Assembly: GCA_038246255.1 (NCBI GenBank)
Contig: JBBRWC010000002.1
Span: forward strand, 28,250-92,249
From: RI-242 sp038246255
Lineage (GTDB): Bacteria > Planctomycetota > UBA1135 > GCA-002686595
Length of the DNA: 64,000 nucleotides
Direction: 5' to 3'
Shown here: one piece after another, positions 44,451 through 53,473 of the stretch
Layout: the number at the start of each line of letters is the position of its first letter
Position numbering within the stretch: the first letter of the stretch is position 1
Translations under genes and position numbers: made by a program
The notes under the pieces: model-generated
What the model was told of the DNA's origin: nothing
What the model saw: only the letters and a program-made list of their open reading frames with translations
Databases searched by the model: none

Positions 44451-46016
44451 ATGGAGTCTGCGAAGGATCGGATCAAGGGATCGTGGGTGCCTGTTTGGGT
44501 GCTCGTTTGTGTCGCACTTTTGGTGGCAATCGACAGCCTGGACCGGGCGGTTCGGCACTCCTACAGCAACGATGAGGCGCTGAGCTACGGCGCGTGGATC
44601 GCGAAGCCTTGGTCGAGTTTCTACCAGGGGTGGGTGGCGAACCACCATTTGCTCTCGAACGCTGCATCGAAGGTGCTGGCCCAAACGTTCGGCCCCTCGG
44701 AGTGGGTCTTGCGGTTGCCTGCAGTCTTTGGAGGTGGTCTTTGGCTCGGCGTCGTTTCCTGGTTCGCGTTCGCCACTGCTCCGCGGAGTTGGGCGGTACT
44801 GCTGGCAGCCTTGGCCTGCATGCTGAATCCGTTCCTGCGCGATTGGATGGTGGCGGCGCGCGGCTACGGGCTAGCGCTGGGTTTGTTGGGGCTTACCCTG
44901 GCCTTGTCCGTGTCGGCCCTGTCGGGTCAAGGACGAGCCTGTGTGTGGAAGTTAGTGGCACTCGGCACCGCGGCTGGACTGTGCGCCGGAGCGAACCTTG
45001 CCTGCGTGTTCGCACTCGCCGGGCTCGCCGGTGCGCTCCTCCTGCGAGTTGCTGTGGATCGCAACGCGCGGCGTGACTTGGGGCTGGTGCGCCTCGTGTC
45101 GTGGGCTTTGCTCCCGGCGATCTTCATTGCGATCGGAATCTACGCACCGGCGTTTGGCGCGCAGGTGCCGGACTACTTGCGCTTCGGACAAGTTTGGGGC
45201 GGCGATGCGCTGCTTCCAGCGGTCTTCGACCTCGTGCGCGGGTCACTGGTGGAGCGCCGCGGCGCCATAGGGTCGGGAATTGTGATCCAAGGAGTCCCAC
45301 TTCGGGCAGTCGAATGGGGCTTTGGAGTCGCAGCGCCGCTTTTTCTCGTGGTGAGCGGATGTGTCGCGCTGTGGGGTGGCGCGCGCGGGACGAGCGCCCG
45401 CTCCCGAACCACTGAGCTCGTGGTGCTGGCGGGCACAGCGCTGGGTTTGACGGTGCTGCTCCATGCTGTGGCGCACGTCGCCTTCGGAGTTGCATGGCCC
45501 CTGACCCGGACCGCGATCCCGCTAGTGGTCTTCGTTTCTCTCGGCTGGATCGGCATCACCGCCCTTGCTGCGCGGTCGCGGCGTCGCTACCTCGTGCTTG
45601 CACCGGCGTCGATGACCGCGCTCGCCGTGGTTTTGTTCTGCGCGAACGGCGCGCGCCCCGATCACTTCCGCGACTGGCCCTTCGACAGGGACGCCCGCAA
45701 CGACCTGGCTTGGATCGTCCAGCGTCGCGAGGCCGTTGCGCCAGGGGCCGAATTCCGCGTTCTGTGTTTGCCGTTCCATCGGCAGGCGGCACTGCGCTTT
45801 TACGCCGAACGGGCGGGCGCCGATTGGCTGGTGGTGGACACTGTGGACCCACGGACTCCGGAATCCTGGACGGATGCACAGAATCGCTACGACGTCTACG
45901 CCCTGTGGGGCGGCCCGGCGTTGACCCAACAGGTCTTGGCTCTACTCGATCTGGTTGCCGTGCGCTCCGACCCCGCGGTGCGCACGACCCTCGCAGTCGC
46001 GGCCGACGGCGGCTGA
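44451..46016 (+). CDS. multi-spanning membrane glycosyltransferase-like protein (GT39/GT-C type)
   Basis: 521 residues. Acidic loop after the first helix (HSYSNDEALSYGAWIA, with D-E), then about ten membrane helices (LLGLTLALSVSALSG, ALAGLAGALLLRVAV, AIPLVVFVSLGWIGITAL) and a ~130-residue C-terminal soluble part. This plan is typical of GT-C mannosyl/arabinosyltransferases using polyprenyl-phosphate sugars; no catalytic motif is specific enough to name a substrate. The TGA stop at 46014 is also the first triplet of the second tandem repeat array. Confidence 0.75.
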   Translation: MESAKDRIKGSWVPVWVLVCVALLVAIDSLDRAVRHSYSNDEALSYGAWIAKPWSSFYQGWVANHHLLSNAASKVLAQTFGPSEWVLRLPAVFGGGLWLGVVSWFAFATAPRSWAVLLAALACMLNPFLRDWMVAARGYGLALGLLGLTLALSVSALSGQGRACVWKLVALGTAAGLCAGANLACVFALAGLAGALLLRVAVDRNARRDLGLVRLVSWALLPAIFIAIGIYAPAFGAQVPDYLRFGQVWGGDALLPAVFDLVRGSLVERRGAIGSGIVIQGVPLRAVEWGFGVAAPLFLVVSGCVALWGGARGTSARSRTTELVVLAGTALGLTVLLHAVAHVAFGVAWPLTRTAIPLVVFVSLGWIGITALAARSRRRYLVLAPASMTALAVVLFCANGARPDHFRDWPFDRDARNDLAWIVQRREAVAPGAEFRVLCLPFHRQAALRFYAERAGADWLVVDTVDPRTPESWTDAQNRYDVYALWGGPALTQQVLALLDLVAVRSDPAVRTTLAVAADGG

Positions 46017-46276
46017 CAGCTTGGGAGAAATCGGCAAGGCCCAGACGAAGGAGCCGTCAGATGACGTTTGGCCCATCGCCGCACGGCGCTGGAGCGACAG
46101 CTTGGGAAAAATCGGCAAGGCCCAGACGAAGGAGCCGTCAGATGACGTTTGGCCCATCGCCGCGCGGCGCTGGAGCGACAGCTTGGGAAAAATCGGCAAG
46201 GCCCAGACGAAGGAGCTGTCAGATGACGTTTGGCCCATCGCCGCGCGGCGCTGGAGCGACAGCTTGGGAAAAATCC
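46014..46276 (+). repeat. tandem array, three copies of an 81-bp repeat (family A, array 2)
   Basis: Copies start with AGCTTGGG at 46018, 46099 and 46180; a fourth copy (46261) stops after ~16 bases. Clearly the same family as the array at 18492: same order of AGCTTGGGA, ATCGGCA, G-C-CGTCAG/GCTGTCAG, TGGCCCATCGCC, GGCGCTGGAGCG, but with consistent differences and one base shorter. Copies within the array are nearly identical. Begins exactly at the TGA stop of the membrane glycosyltransferase gene. Confidence 0.95.
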
Positions 46277-46398
46277 GGGTCCCGAGCCGCGGCTAGGGCC
46301 TGGATGGCCTCAAGGAGCGCGTCTCGAACGGTTGCTTGGACCGGCGCGATCCGCGGGGCTAAGCGGGGAATGCCGTTGCTCCGCTGGGATGGCGAGTG

Positions 46399-46614
46399 TC
46401 ACGGCGAGACGGGCCGCTTCCACATCGCGGCGTCGAGGATCGACCACAGGTGCACGATCCATCCGAGAAGGAAGAACCACAACACCGCTGCCAGTACAAA
46501 ATGCACGATCGCCATCAAGAGCCGGCCCTGGACGAGCTGTCCCAGCCCCGGCACGAAGAAGCTGCACACTGCCGCGACGACGTTCCCCGCTGAACCTTGT
46601 CCTGCACCGCTCAT
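46399..46614 (-). CDS. small two-helix membrane protein
   Basis: 71 residues: FFVPGLGQLVQGRLLMAIVH, with the Gly-x-Gly-Q-x-x-x-G turn seen in TM2-like small membrane proteins, then a second helix VLAAVLWFFLLGWIVHLWSI. Its ATG overlaps the stop of the upstream SGNH gene (ATGA at 46611-46614), fixing the start. Same arrangement as the SGNH/DUF5989 pair at 10661-12306. Confidence 0.75.
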   Translation of the reverse strand: MSGAGQGSAGNVVAAVCSFFVPGLGQLVQGRLLMAIVHFVLAAVLWFFLLGWIVHLWSILDAAMWKRPVSP

Positions 46615-47849
46615 CCATTGTTCTTTTCCCCGAATCCGACCGGTTGCAAGGGCCGCGCGCCGGAATTTTTTCCAGAATCCGCGAGCGCGCGGCCCACGGC
46701 CGCGTTTTGCAGGGGACCGTAGTGGCCTGCTGGCCGCCAATCCGCGGGGGCCGCGCGCAGGGTGGGCGTAAGGTCGATCACCCTATGACCCGCATCCTGC
46801 AGGCGCATGAGGAGTGGCGCGAGACCAGGGACGGGCCGAGCGAGGTCAATGCGGCTCGGCAGGACGAGGATGTGAACCGGGGCGGAGCGCGCCGCGCGGT
46901 TGCACAGGGCGCGGACGAGGCGGGGCAGCTCGCCGTCCGGGTCGTGCAAGAGGCTGGAAAGTCCCGGACGGGCCCGGGCTTCGTGCCACGTCAGCGCAAG
47001 GCGCGCAAACCCGCTGTAGTGGGTGAAGTGGCTGCCCGCGCGCGAGTAGGCGAGGGGAGCGCGCCGCACGAACGCGTCGTAGCGGGTGGCTTCGCGGAAA
47101 GCGTCGGCGTCGAAGATCAGGGATTGAGCGCGCGCGGGGGACGTCGCCGGGCATGGGACGAGCTCGAGCGAATCTTGTAGCCGCGGCTCGGGATGCACGC
47201 GGAAGCGCGGTTTGAAGGCCACACCTCCGTTCCACTGGTTTTCCGCGGGGCGGTAGATCGAGAGCAATCGGGGCAACGCCTGGGGCATCAGGCCGATCCA
47301 GACCTCGTGGGGTGCGAACCCCGCCCCATCGCGCTCAAGGCGCAGCACCGCCTGGTCGAGCCCGTAACCTCCGACACCGAGGTTCAAAAGCTCGAGGTCG
47401 GGCCGCGCCACCGCGAGCGCCGCGGCCCACGTCGCATGCGCTTCGACTTCGTCCCCGTGGGTGAACGAGCACCCGATCAGTGCAATGCGCCGCGGGCTGC
47501 GCGCGTTCACCTGCTTGGGCGGTGTCAGCACCAGGCGCTCGCCCCGCACACCGTATCCGGCGCCCGCCGTCACCCAACCCAGATCCGCGTCGTAGGCGAT
47601 GTTCTCGCCCGCGAGCGGTTGGCCAAACTGCGCCGATTCGAGCCGCGCCGCCGCGGCCCGCTGGCGGTTCGTGAACAGCGGCGGATCGAAGGGGGCGACT
47701 CTGCGACTGCCGAGCGCCCCGTCCGCGAGGGCAAAGTGCTGCAGCGCCTGGTCCGCGGCCACGGCCGCGAGAACGAGCGCGCCGAGGACCCGTGCGAGGA
47801 CACGCCGCGGGCGGGGCGGCGGGTGTGAGCGAGCGGTGTGAAGCAACAT
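46611..47849 (-). CDS. SGNH/GDSL hydrolase-like membrane-anchored protein
   Basis: 412 residues. N-terminal anchor (VLARVLGALVLAAVAADQAL). SGNH blocks: I ALIGCSFTHGDEV (Ser), II NLGVGGYGLDQ (Gly), and a C-terminal GHYGPLQNAAVGRAL providing the His. Block III is weak (IGLMPQAL lacks the usual Asn), so catalysis is less certain than for the 10807 gene. Probably acts on a cell-surface polymer. ATG 47849 begins the anchor. Followed by an overlapping small membrane protein gene. Confidence 0.75.
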   Translation of the reverse strand: MLLHTARSHPPPRPRRVLARVLGALVLAAVAADQALQHFALADGALGSRRVAPFDPPLFTNRQRAAAARLESAQFGQPLAGENIAYDADLGWVTAGAGYGVRGERLVLTPPKQVNARSPRRIALIGCSFTHGDEVEAHATWAAALAVARPDLELLNLGVGGYGLDQAVLRLERDGAGFAPHEVWIGLMPQALPRLLSIYRPAENQWNGGVAFKPRFRVHPEPRLQDSLELVPCPATSPARAQSLIFDADAFREATRYDAFVRRAPLAYSRAGSHFTHYSGFARLALTWHEARARPGLSSLLHDPDGELPRLVRALCNRAARSAPVHILVLPSRIDLARPVPGLAPLLMRLQDAGHRVIDLTPTLRAAPADWRPAGHYGPLQNAAVGRALADSGKNSGARPLQPVGFGEKNNG

Positions 47850-47957
47850 GGTTGCGGGGGAGGAACGGTAGCGATTCGCTTGCGGGTCCCGCGCGCGCGG
47901 GCCGACCGTTGAACTCCCCGCGCGTGTCGGACAGCAGGAGAGCAGCGCCGCGCCCCT

Positions 47958-48290
47958 GTGGGGCTCGATCGCATCGCGATCGCCGTCGTCTGCGGGGTTT
48001 TTGCCCGCGCCTATCTGCCGAGTGCGATGTCCCTCGCGGTTTACCACGGGGACGAGCGTTTCTACACGGACGCCGCTCTCGAAATGGCCCGCGGTGGCGA
48101 CTGAATGTCCCCGCGCTACGCCATCGGCGGCGTAAGCCCGTTGACGTCGCGCTCAGTCCGGTGGCTTGCTCGGCCGCAATCGAAGCGCGCTTCCCCGGTT
48201 ATCGCTGTGTGGGCACCTGGCCCAGCGCGGGCGTCGTCGTGCCCCCCCACCGCGCTGCCCTTTGCGCTCGCGAGTTGCCGTCATTGAGGG
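47958..48290 (+). pseudogene. N-terminal remnant of a GT39/ArnT-type glycosyltransferase
   Basis: From GTG 47958 one frame reads IAIAVVCGVFARAYLP, then VYHGDERFYTDAALEMARGG-D, a TGA at 48102-48104, then MSPRYAIGG. This is the N-terminus of an ArnT-like protein, where G-D-W-x-x-P-R-Y is expected: the Trp codon has become TGA. Beyond ~48130 similarity is lost and the remaining ~500 residues of such a protein are absent. Confidence 0.65.
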
Positions 48291-48360
48291 GCGAGGGTTA
48301 CCCTCTTGGGCCCTTCCGGCGCTCCGGCGCCCACCTTAGACCCCCGCTGACCCTTCGATC

Positions 48361-48591
48361 ATGGCCGATTTCCGACTCGAGCTGGACGCGCCGAACAACA
48401 TCGTGCTCGTCATGGTGACCGAAGACGACGGGAGCGAGCACGATTACCAGTTCGACTTCGACCCGCGCTCGGGGCGGTGGGAGTTCGGCGAACGCGGCCT
48501 GCTCGAGCGCGATTTCGGCGAGGAATGGGTGGCTGAGATGGAAACGGCGATCGAGAGCGCGATCCGCAGTGTCGTCGACGGCAAGAACTGA
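48361..48591 (+). CDS. small acidic protein (paralogue of the 34567 gene)
   Basis: 76 residues. A beta-strand half (RLELDAPNNIVLVMVTED, YQFDFDPRSGRWEFG) and an acidic C-terminal helix (ERDFGEEWVAEMETAIESAI). Shares the order D-G-S...S-G-R-x-x-F...L-E-x-D-F-G-x-E with the 34567 protein. No known domain recognised. The following cytochrome gene starts 23 bp before its stop. Confidence 0.7.
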   Translation: MADFRLELDAPNNIVLVMVTEDDGSEHDYQFDFDPRSGRWEFGERGLLERDFGEEWVAEMETAIESAIRSVVDGKN

Positions 48592-49000
48592 ACTCGCGGC
48601 TTTCGCCGCGCTCCTGTGTCTGTGCTGCGCGCCTCCGCCGCCGCAGGACGCCGTGCCGACACGCGATTTGCGGCTCCTTGAGCACATGATTCGGCTCAAC
48701 GCGCTGCACTTTGGAATGGAACCCCACCTGCGCGACACGCGCCAGTTCGCGGAGATCGCGCGCGTGGCCACCGAGATCGAGCGCCTGGGCAACGACACGG
48801 TGTTCATGAACTGGCCGAAGGAACCGGGTTTTCCCCACGCGCCCGAGCGCTACGAGCGCTTCCGCCAGGACCTGATCCAGGGCGCCAAGGATGTTCGCGC
48901 CGCGGCCGAGGCCGGCAACACCGCGCAGATCTCGCAGGCCTACGCCCGCATGGACGCCAGCTGCACCGCCTGCCACAAGCGGTACTCGCCGACCTATTGA
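48569..49000 (+). CDS. class II (c'-type) cytochrome-like exported protein
   Basis: 143 residues from GTG 48569, overlapping the preceding gene by 23 bp. Short hydrophobic leader with Cys residues (AAFAALLCLCCAPP) that could be a signal or lipobox. A helical body (LRLLEHMIRLNALHFGMEPH) ends in one haem-binding motif near the C-terminus, C132-T-A-C135-H136, the position typical of cytochrome c' rather than class I. Probably a periplasmic electron carrier or gas-binding protein. Confidence 0.8.
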   Translation: MSSTARTELAAFAALLCLCCAPPPPQDAVPTRDLRLLEHMIRLNALHFGMEPHLRDTRQFAEIARVATEIERLGNDTVFMNWPKEPGFPHAPERYERFRQDLIQGAKDVRAAAEAGNTAQISQAYARMDASCTACHKRYSPTY

Positions 49001-49059
49001 CGTCCGGTCCCGGCGCGGGGGGGCTCGACGGGGAGCCCCGTGGGGCCCACGATGGTTGG

Positions 49060-50265
49060 ATGTCTGCCGAGTGCCCCGATCGCCGGGTGTTTTTGATCGT
49101 CCTCGACTCCCTGGGTGTCGGTGCGTTGCCCGACGCGGATCGTTTCGGCGACCGTGGCGCACACACCCTCGACCACCTCGTGGCCGCGGCGGGCGGGCTC
49201 GACGCACCGCGACTAGTGGCCCTTGGGCTTGGCAATGTGCCGGGTGTGTTTTCCCTGCCACGCGCCGCACATCCACAGGGGGCGTTTGGCCGCATGGCGG
49301 AGCGCTCCCCCGGCAAGGACACGTCGACGGGCCACTGGGAGATGATGGGGTGCTCCCTCGACGCGGCTTTTCCGGTTTACCCCGACGGGTTTCCGGACAC
49401 GATCGTAGTTGAGTTCGTGGAGCGCTCCCGATTGCCCGGAATCCTGTGCAACGCACCGGCGTCGGGGACCGAGATCATCGAACGCCTCGGCCAGACATCG
49501 ATCGAAACGGGCAAACCGATCGTCTACACGAGCGCCGACAGCGTGTTCCAGGTGGCAGCGCACGAGCAGCACTTCGGGCTCGCGCGCTTGCTGCACATTT
49601 GCGGGATCGCGCGCGAGATCCTCACACCCTACGGTGTCGCGCGGGTCATCGCGCGGCCGTTCGTGGGCGAACGCGGAGCCTTCACGCGCACCTACAACCG
49701 CCGCGATTTCAGCCTCGCGCCGCCCAAACAAACGTCGCTCGATCGCCTCTGCGCGGCCGGCGTCCCCGTGGTCGGCGTCGGCAAGATCGAGGACATTTTC
49801 GCCGGCCGTGGATTGACGGCGAGTGTGCACACCGAGGGCAATCGCGATGGCATGCAGCACGTGTTGCGGCTTGCGCAAGAGCAGTCCCGCGGACTCGTTT
49901 TTGTCAATCTCGTGGATTTCGACATGCTGTACGGACACCGCCGCGATGCCCGCGGTTACCGCGCGGCGCTGGAGGCGTTCGACGTGGACTTGCAACGCCT
50001 TGAGGCCGTATTGCGTCCCGACGACGTGGTGCTCTTGACCGCCGACCACGGCAACGACCCCACCCACATGGCCACCACCGACCACACGCGGGAGTACGTG
50101 CCTATCCTGGCCGCGGGTTTGGCCGTGCGGCCCGGCGTCGACCTCGGCACGCGGCGCTCCTTCGCGGATGTGGGTGCCACGGTCGAAGCGCTGTTGGGTC
50201 TGCAGGTGACCGGCGAAGGCGAATCCTTCGCGCACACGATCCTGCACGGCGGAGCTTCCGTTTGA
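49060..50265 (+). CDS. deoB: phosphopentomutase
   Basis: 401 residues. Metal-binding N-terminus VFLIVLDSLGVGALPDA, KDTSTGHWEMMG with the phosphorylated Thr region, NLVDFDMLYGHRRD and LLTADHGNDPT, all alkaline-phosphatase-superfamily DeoB signatures. Interconverts (deoxy)ribose 1- and 5-phosphates in nucleoside salvage. ATG 49060 chosen; the frame is open upstream. Its stop overlaps the TTG start of the pyrimidine phosphorylase. Confidence 0.96.
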   Translation: MSAECPDRRVFLIVLDSLGVGALPDADRFGDRGAHTLDHLVAAAGGLDAPRLVALGLGNVPGVFSLPRAAHPQGAFGRMAERSPGKDTSTGHWEMMGCSLDAAFPVYPDGFPDTIVVEFVERSRLPGILCNAPASGTEIIERLGQTSIETGKPIVYTSADSVFQVAAHEQHFGLARLLHICGIAREILTPYGVARVIARPFVGERGAFTRTYNRRDFSLAPPKQTSLDRLCAAGVPVVGVGKIEDIFAGRGLTASVHTEGNRDGMQHVLRLAQEQSRGLVFVNLVDFDMLYGHRRDARGYRAALEAFDVDLQRLEAVLRPDDVVLLTADHGNDPTHMATTDHTREYVPILAAGLAVRPGVDLGTRRSFADVGATVEALLGLQVTGEGESFAHTILHGGASV

Positions 50266-51587
50266 ACAAGGACGCATTCGACCTGCGCCGTTTGCTCGCG
50301 GACCTGCGCACTGGCGCGCCGCCAACGGAGGGATCGCTCGCGCGGTTCATCGAAGGCGCGGTCGCGGGTACGGTCGACCGCGGTTCGATCGGAGCGTTCC
50401 TCGCGTTGGTGTTCGTGCGCGGCTTGGACGAGGGCAGCCTCGTGGAGCTGACCCGCGTCATGCTCCATTCCGGCGCGGTGCTCGACTTCAAGGGCCTTGG
50501 TCGGCCGATCGTCGACAAACACTCGACGGGCGGGATCGGTGACAAGGTGTCATTGCCGCTCGCGCCTGCGCTCGCCGCGTGCGGCTGCGCCGTGCCGATG
50601 ATCTCGGGTCGCGGCCTTGGTCACACGGGCGGCACGCTCGACAAGCTCGAGGCGATACCCGGGATGCGAACGGACATCGATCCCGCGCGTTACCGCGCGC
50701 AGCTCGAGGACGTCGGGGTGGTGTTTGGCGCGCAGACGGATGCGATTGCCCCCGCCGACAAGTTGCTCTACGCCCTGCGCGATGTCACGGGGCTCGTCGA
50801 ATCGATCGCGCTCATCACGAGTTCGATCCTCGCCAAAAAAATCGCCGAGGGGCTCGATGCGCTGGTGCTGGACGTCAAGTTTGGCAGCGGCGCGTTCTTG
50901 CCCGAAGTTGAGCGCGGTGCCGAGCTCGCCCGCACGCTGGTGCGGGTCGCGGCCCACTTCGGAGTGCGCGCGGTGGCGTGGCAGACGAACATGGCACGGC
51001 CCCTGGGTCGAACGATCGGCCACACCCTCGAAGTCGAGGAAAGTGTGCATTGCCTCACGGGCCGCGGGCCGTCGGACTTGCGCGAACTCGTTTGTTTGTT
51101 CGGAGGCGAAGCGCTGACGTTGGCGGGGGTCGTTTCCGACAGCGCGGAAGGGCGCCACCGCATTGCCCGCAGCCTCGACGACGGGAGCGCCCTCGAGGTG
51201 TTCGCGCGCACGGTGCACGCTCAGGGCGGCGACGGCGCAGCGCTGTTCGATCCCACACGCATGGCGATGGCCCGGCACATCCAGGTGCTGGGCGCGGACC
51301 GGGCGGGTTACCTTGCGTTCCGCGACCTGCGCGCGTTGGGCCGGGCTTTGCTCGCGCTCGGCGGTGGACGACATGCCGTCGCTGACCCGATCGACCACTC
51401 GGTGGGGATGCGGCTGCTCGTGGCCGAGGGCGAGCACGTCGAAGAGGGCCAAGGCGTGCTGGAAATCCACCACCGCGGCCGCGGCCTCGCAGCCGCGCGC
51501 CGCGAACTCGGCGCTGCGCTTTCGATCGAAGCGGAACCGCCCACGGCTTTGCCCCTCGCACTGGCGCGCTTCGACGGGGCGCCGTGA
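50262..51587 (+). CDS. deoA: thymidine/pyrimidine-nucleoside phosphorylase
   Basis: 441 residues from TTG 50262. Family signature SGRGLGHTGGTLDKLEAIPG and the phosphate/substrate loop KHSTGGIGDKVSL; C-terminal domain with GRGLAAARRELGAAL. Cleaves (deoxy)pyrimidine nucleosides to base and (deoxy)ribose 1-phosphate, which DeoB then converts, so the two coupled genes form a catabolic salvage pair. The choice between thymidine (DeoA) and general pyrimidine (Pdp) specificity cannot be made here. Confidence 0.94.
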   Translation: MNKDAFDLRRLLADLRTGAPPTEGSLARFIEGAVAGTVDRGSIGAFLALVFVRGLDEGSLVELTRVMLHSGAVLDFKGLGRPIVDKHSTGGIGDKVSLPLAPALAACGCAVPMISGRGLGHTGGTLDKLEAIPGMRTDIDPARYRAQLEDVGVVFGAQTDAIAPADKLLYALRDVTGLVESIALITSSILAKKIAEGLDALVLDVKFGSGAFLPEVERGAELARTLVRVAAHFGVRAVAWQTNMARPLGRTIGHTLEVEESVHCLTGRGPSDLRELVCLFGGEALTLAGVVSDSAEGRHRIARSLDDGSALEVFARTVHAQGGDGAALFDPTRMAMARHIQVLGADRAGYLAFRDLRALGRALLALGGGRHAVADPIDHSVGMRLLVAEGEHVEEGQGVLEIHHRGRGLAAARRELGAALSIEAEPPTALPLALARFDGAP

Positions 51588-51800
51588 TCGCGCCCCACCG
51601 CGCTCCGGTACTCCTGCCCGTAGAAAAGCCTCAGCTTGTTGCGCAGGTAGGTCCGCAGCGGGGCCGGGGGGCGAGCGTTGGTTTAACCCCGCCGCTGGGC
51701 ATACGGGAGGCGTGCCTGTGCCGTTGCCCCTTGCGGGATGGTGCGGCGTGGGTTCCGGTGGGGTTCTTCCAAAGTCTTAATACCCTAGCCCAATCTGCCC

Positions 51801-52145
51801 ATGGCGATTCCCGACCTGCCTGGTCTTCTTCTTCTGCGCCCGCGCGCGCCCATGCTTGGCCTTCGGTCCCCGCTGGGGCCCGTCGCTTTGATGCTCTGCG
51901 CGGGCGTCGCAGCGCCAGCCGGAGCTCAGGTTGTGCTCGACCCGGACGTGAATCTGCTGGGCCAGGAGGCCGTGCCCGACCCGCTCCTGCGCAGCGAGTT
52001 TGCCTTGGACGTGGCGACGCGCGGCGCGCGCAGTTTTGTCCTGGCCGCGGGTTTCCCGACACCAGGCTCGGGCGACTGGCAGGCCAGCGTGCGGGCCATC
52101 GACAGCGACGGTGTGTTGCTCTGGGATTGGACTAGCGTGCCCTGA
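51801..52145 (+). CDS. short exported protein, probably truncated
   Basis: 114 residues (alternative ATG at 51852). Signal peptide LMLCAGVAAPAGAQ followed by ~65 residues (LDPDVNLLGQEAVPDPLLRS, VLAAGFPTPGSGDWQA) that look like the beginning of a larger secreted beta protein, then a stop. Downstream frames do not continue it. Next to the broken SGNH gene, so decay by deletion is likely. Confidence 0.45.
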   Translation: MAIPDLPGLLLLRPRAPMLGLRSPLGPVALMLCAGVAAPAGAQVVLDPDVNLLGQEAVPDPLLRSEFALDVATRGARSFVLAAGFPTPGSGDWQASVRAIDSDGVLLWDWTSVP

Positions 52146-52284
52146 CCGATTCCCGATGCATGAACCCGGCCCATGCGCCGGGTCGATACGGTGCGTGTGA
52201 TCGGGGGCAGCGGCAACGTGGTGCGCGGCGCGAAGGCGAGCGAATCTTGCTTGCCACCCGCGCTCGCGCTCGACGCGGCAGCGC

Positions 52285-52950
52285 TCAGCGCGCTTCGACG
52301 AGATCCACAAAGGCCGGATCGGAGCTCAGGGCGTCTAGCACGCGCGCCGCCATCCAGCGGCAGCCCGCCGCGGTCAAGTGCACCGAGTCGGTGAAGTACT
52401 CCGCGGTCGCGGGAATCCCATCTTGTCCGCCCACGAGCAGCACGCCCCGGGAGGCTGCGGCGCCCTCGATGGCGTGGTTGTAGGCCGCGTAGCCCGCCAA
52501 CAGGCCGTCGATGGACAGGTAGGGCATGTAGAGCAGATTGTTGGAGGCTGCCACGAAGCGCTCCTGGGGGCTCTGCTCGCGGCGGACGCGGTGGGGCAAA
52601 CGTCGCAACGGCCACCACGGGAGCCGTAGCACGGACCGTATCCAAGAGCCCTTCCAACCGGACTTGGAACGCATCTGCCAGCGGGACGGGATCGTACTGC
52701 AGGCGGTCTACCCCGGCTCGAGCGCGGGCCGCCCGATGGCGCGCACGCAGGTTCTTTTGGATCAGCCCAAAGCTCAGCCAATGCCGCGCCAGGAACGACT
52801 CTGCTTCCCCCGCCCGCTCGCTCAAGCCCGCAGCGGCAGCCAGCCGCCGGGTGTCGAGGGCGAGGTCGTTTGTGGCGTGCATCGCCACCACGACAGCGAC
52901 GTGGTCTGCGCCACGGACCCGTGATCGCTTGAGAGCAAGACTCCGCCGGG
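52285..52950 (-). pseudogene. SGNH hydrolase, N-terminus lost and one frameshift
   Basis: On the minus strand VAVVVAMHATNDLALDTRRL (block III-like with Asn) and a helical middle (ESFLARHWLSFGLIQKNLRA) run in one frame to APVVAVATF near 52600; the text then continues in another frame with SPQERFVAASNNLLYMPYLS and ends in EYFTDSVHLTAAGCRWMAAR, the block V D-x-x-H. Block I with the Ser and any signal are absent. So about two thirds of an SGNH gene with a +1 shift. Third SGNH locus in the window. Confidence 0.7.
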
Positions 52951-53017
52951 TGCGGTTCGGAATCGGCCGCGTCTGGTGGATCCGAGGTCTGCGTTGTCGG
53001 CCTGCTCAGTGCTGCGA

Positions 53018-53473
53018 TCAAAGGCCGAAGAGCAGCCAGCGGGCGACAAGCAGGCCGCGTAGCGTCCACAGGACCGTGCGCAGGCCGTGGGCGAGCAGCA
53101 GTCGGCTGTGGGCTTTGGGCGCGAAGCCGTGGGCCAGGGCGCCGTGCGCGGGCACGGCGAGAGCGAAGGTCGAGAGCCAGACGAGGGCCACCGCGGCAAA
53201 GCCCAGCCAAAGTTCGAGCTGCGGCACACCCGGGGGAGGCTCGGCCAGCAGCCAGCAGGCGGTGGCGAGTTCCACGGCCATCGGCGGCAATACGACCCAG
53301 GTGGTGCGCGAGACGTGCGAGGCTTGGTAGGCGCTGTAGCCCTCGCGCCCCACACGCGCGAAGAGTGGGTAATGCACCACGCCTACGAACCAAGTCAGGC
53401 CCACCAGGAACCAGGTGGAAGCCGCGTGCACGAGCAGCAACACGGAGGGATCGACGGCTGGGGAGGGAACCAT
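53018..53473 (-). CDS. four-helix integral membrane protein
   Basis: 151 residues with four hydrophobic segments (LLLVHAASTWFLVGLTWFVG, TTWVVLPPMAVELATACWLL, LGFAAVALVWLSTFALAV, LRGLLVARWLLFGL) separated by His/Arg-containing loops (VVHYPLF, HGALAHGF, LAHGLRTVLW). Conserved-looking His residues may bind haem or metal. Family not named with certainty. ATG 53473 assigned. Confidence 0.75.
   Translation of the reverse strand: MVPSPAVDPSVLLLVHAASTWFLVGLTWFVGVVHYPLFARVGREGYSAYQASHVSRTTWVVLPPMAVELATACWLLAEPPPGVPQLELWLGFAAVALVWLSTFALAVPAHGALAHGFAPKAHSRLLLAHGLRTVLWTLRGLLVARWLLFGL

Noticed and set aside
46014..46276. Integron attC sites
   Set aside because: Unit size fits, but there are no GTTRRRY/RYYYAAC core pairs, no integrase and no cassettes between units.
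51590..51680. Minus-strand frame with LRTYLRNKLRLFYGQEY
   Set aside because: Looks protein-like for ~20 residues but has no start, no stop and no recognisable family; it merges into antisense of deoA.
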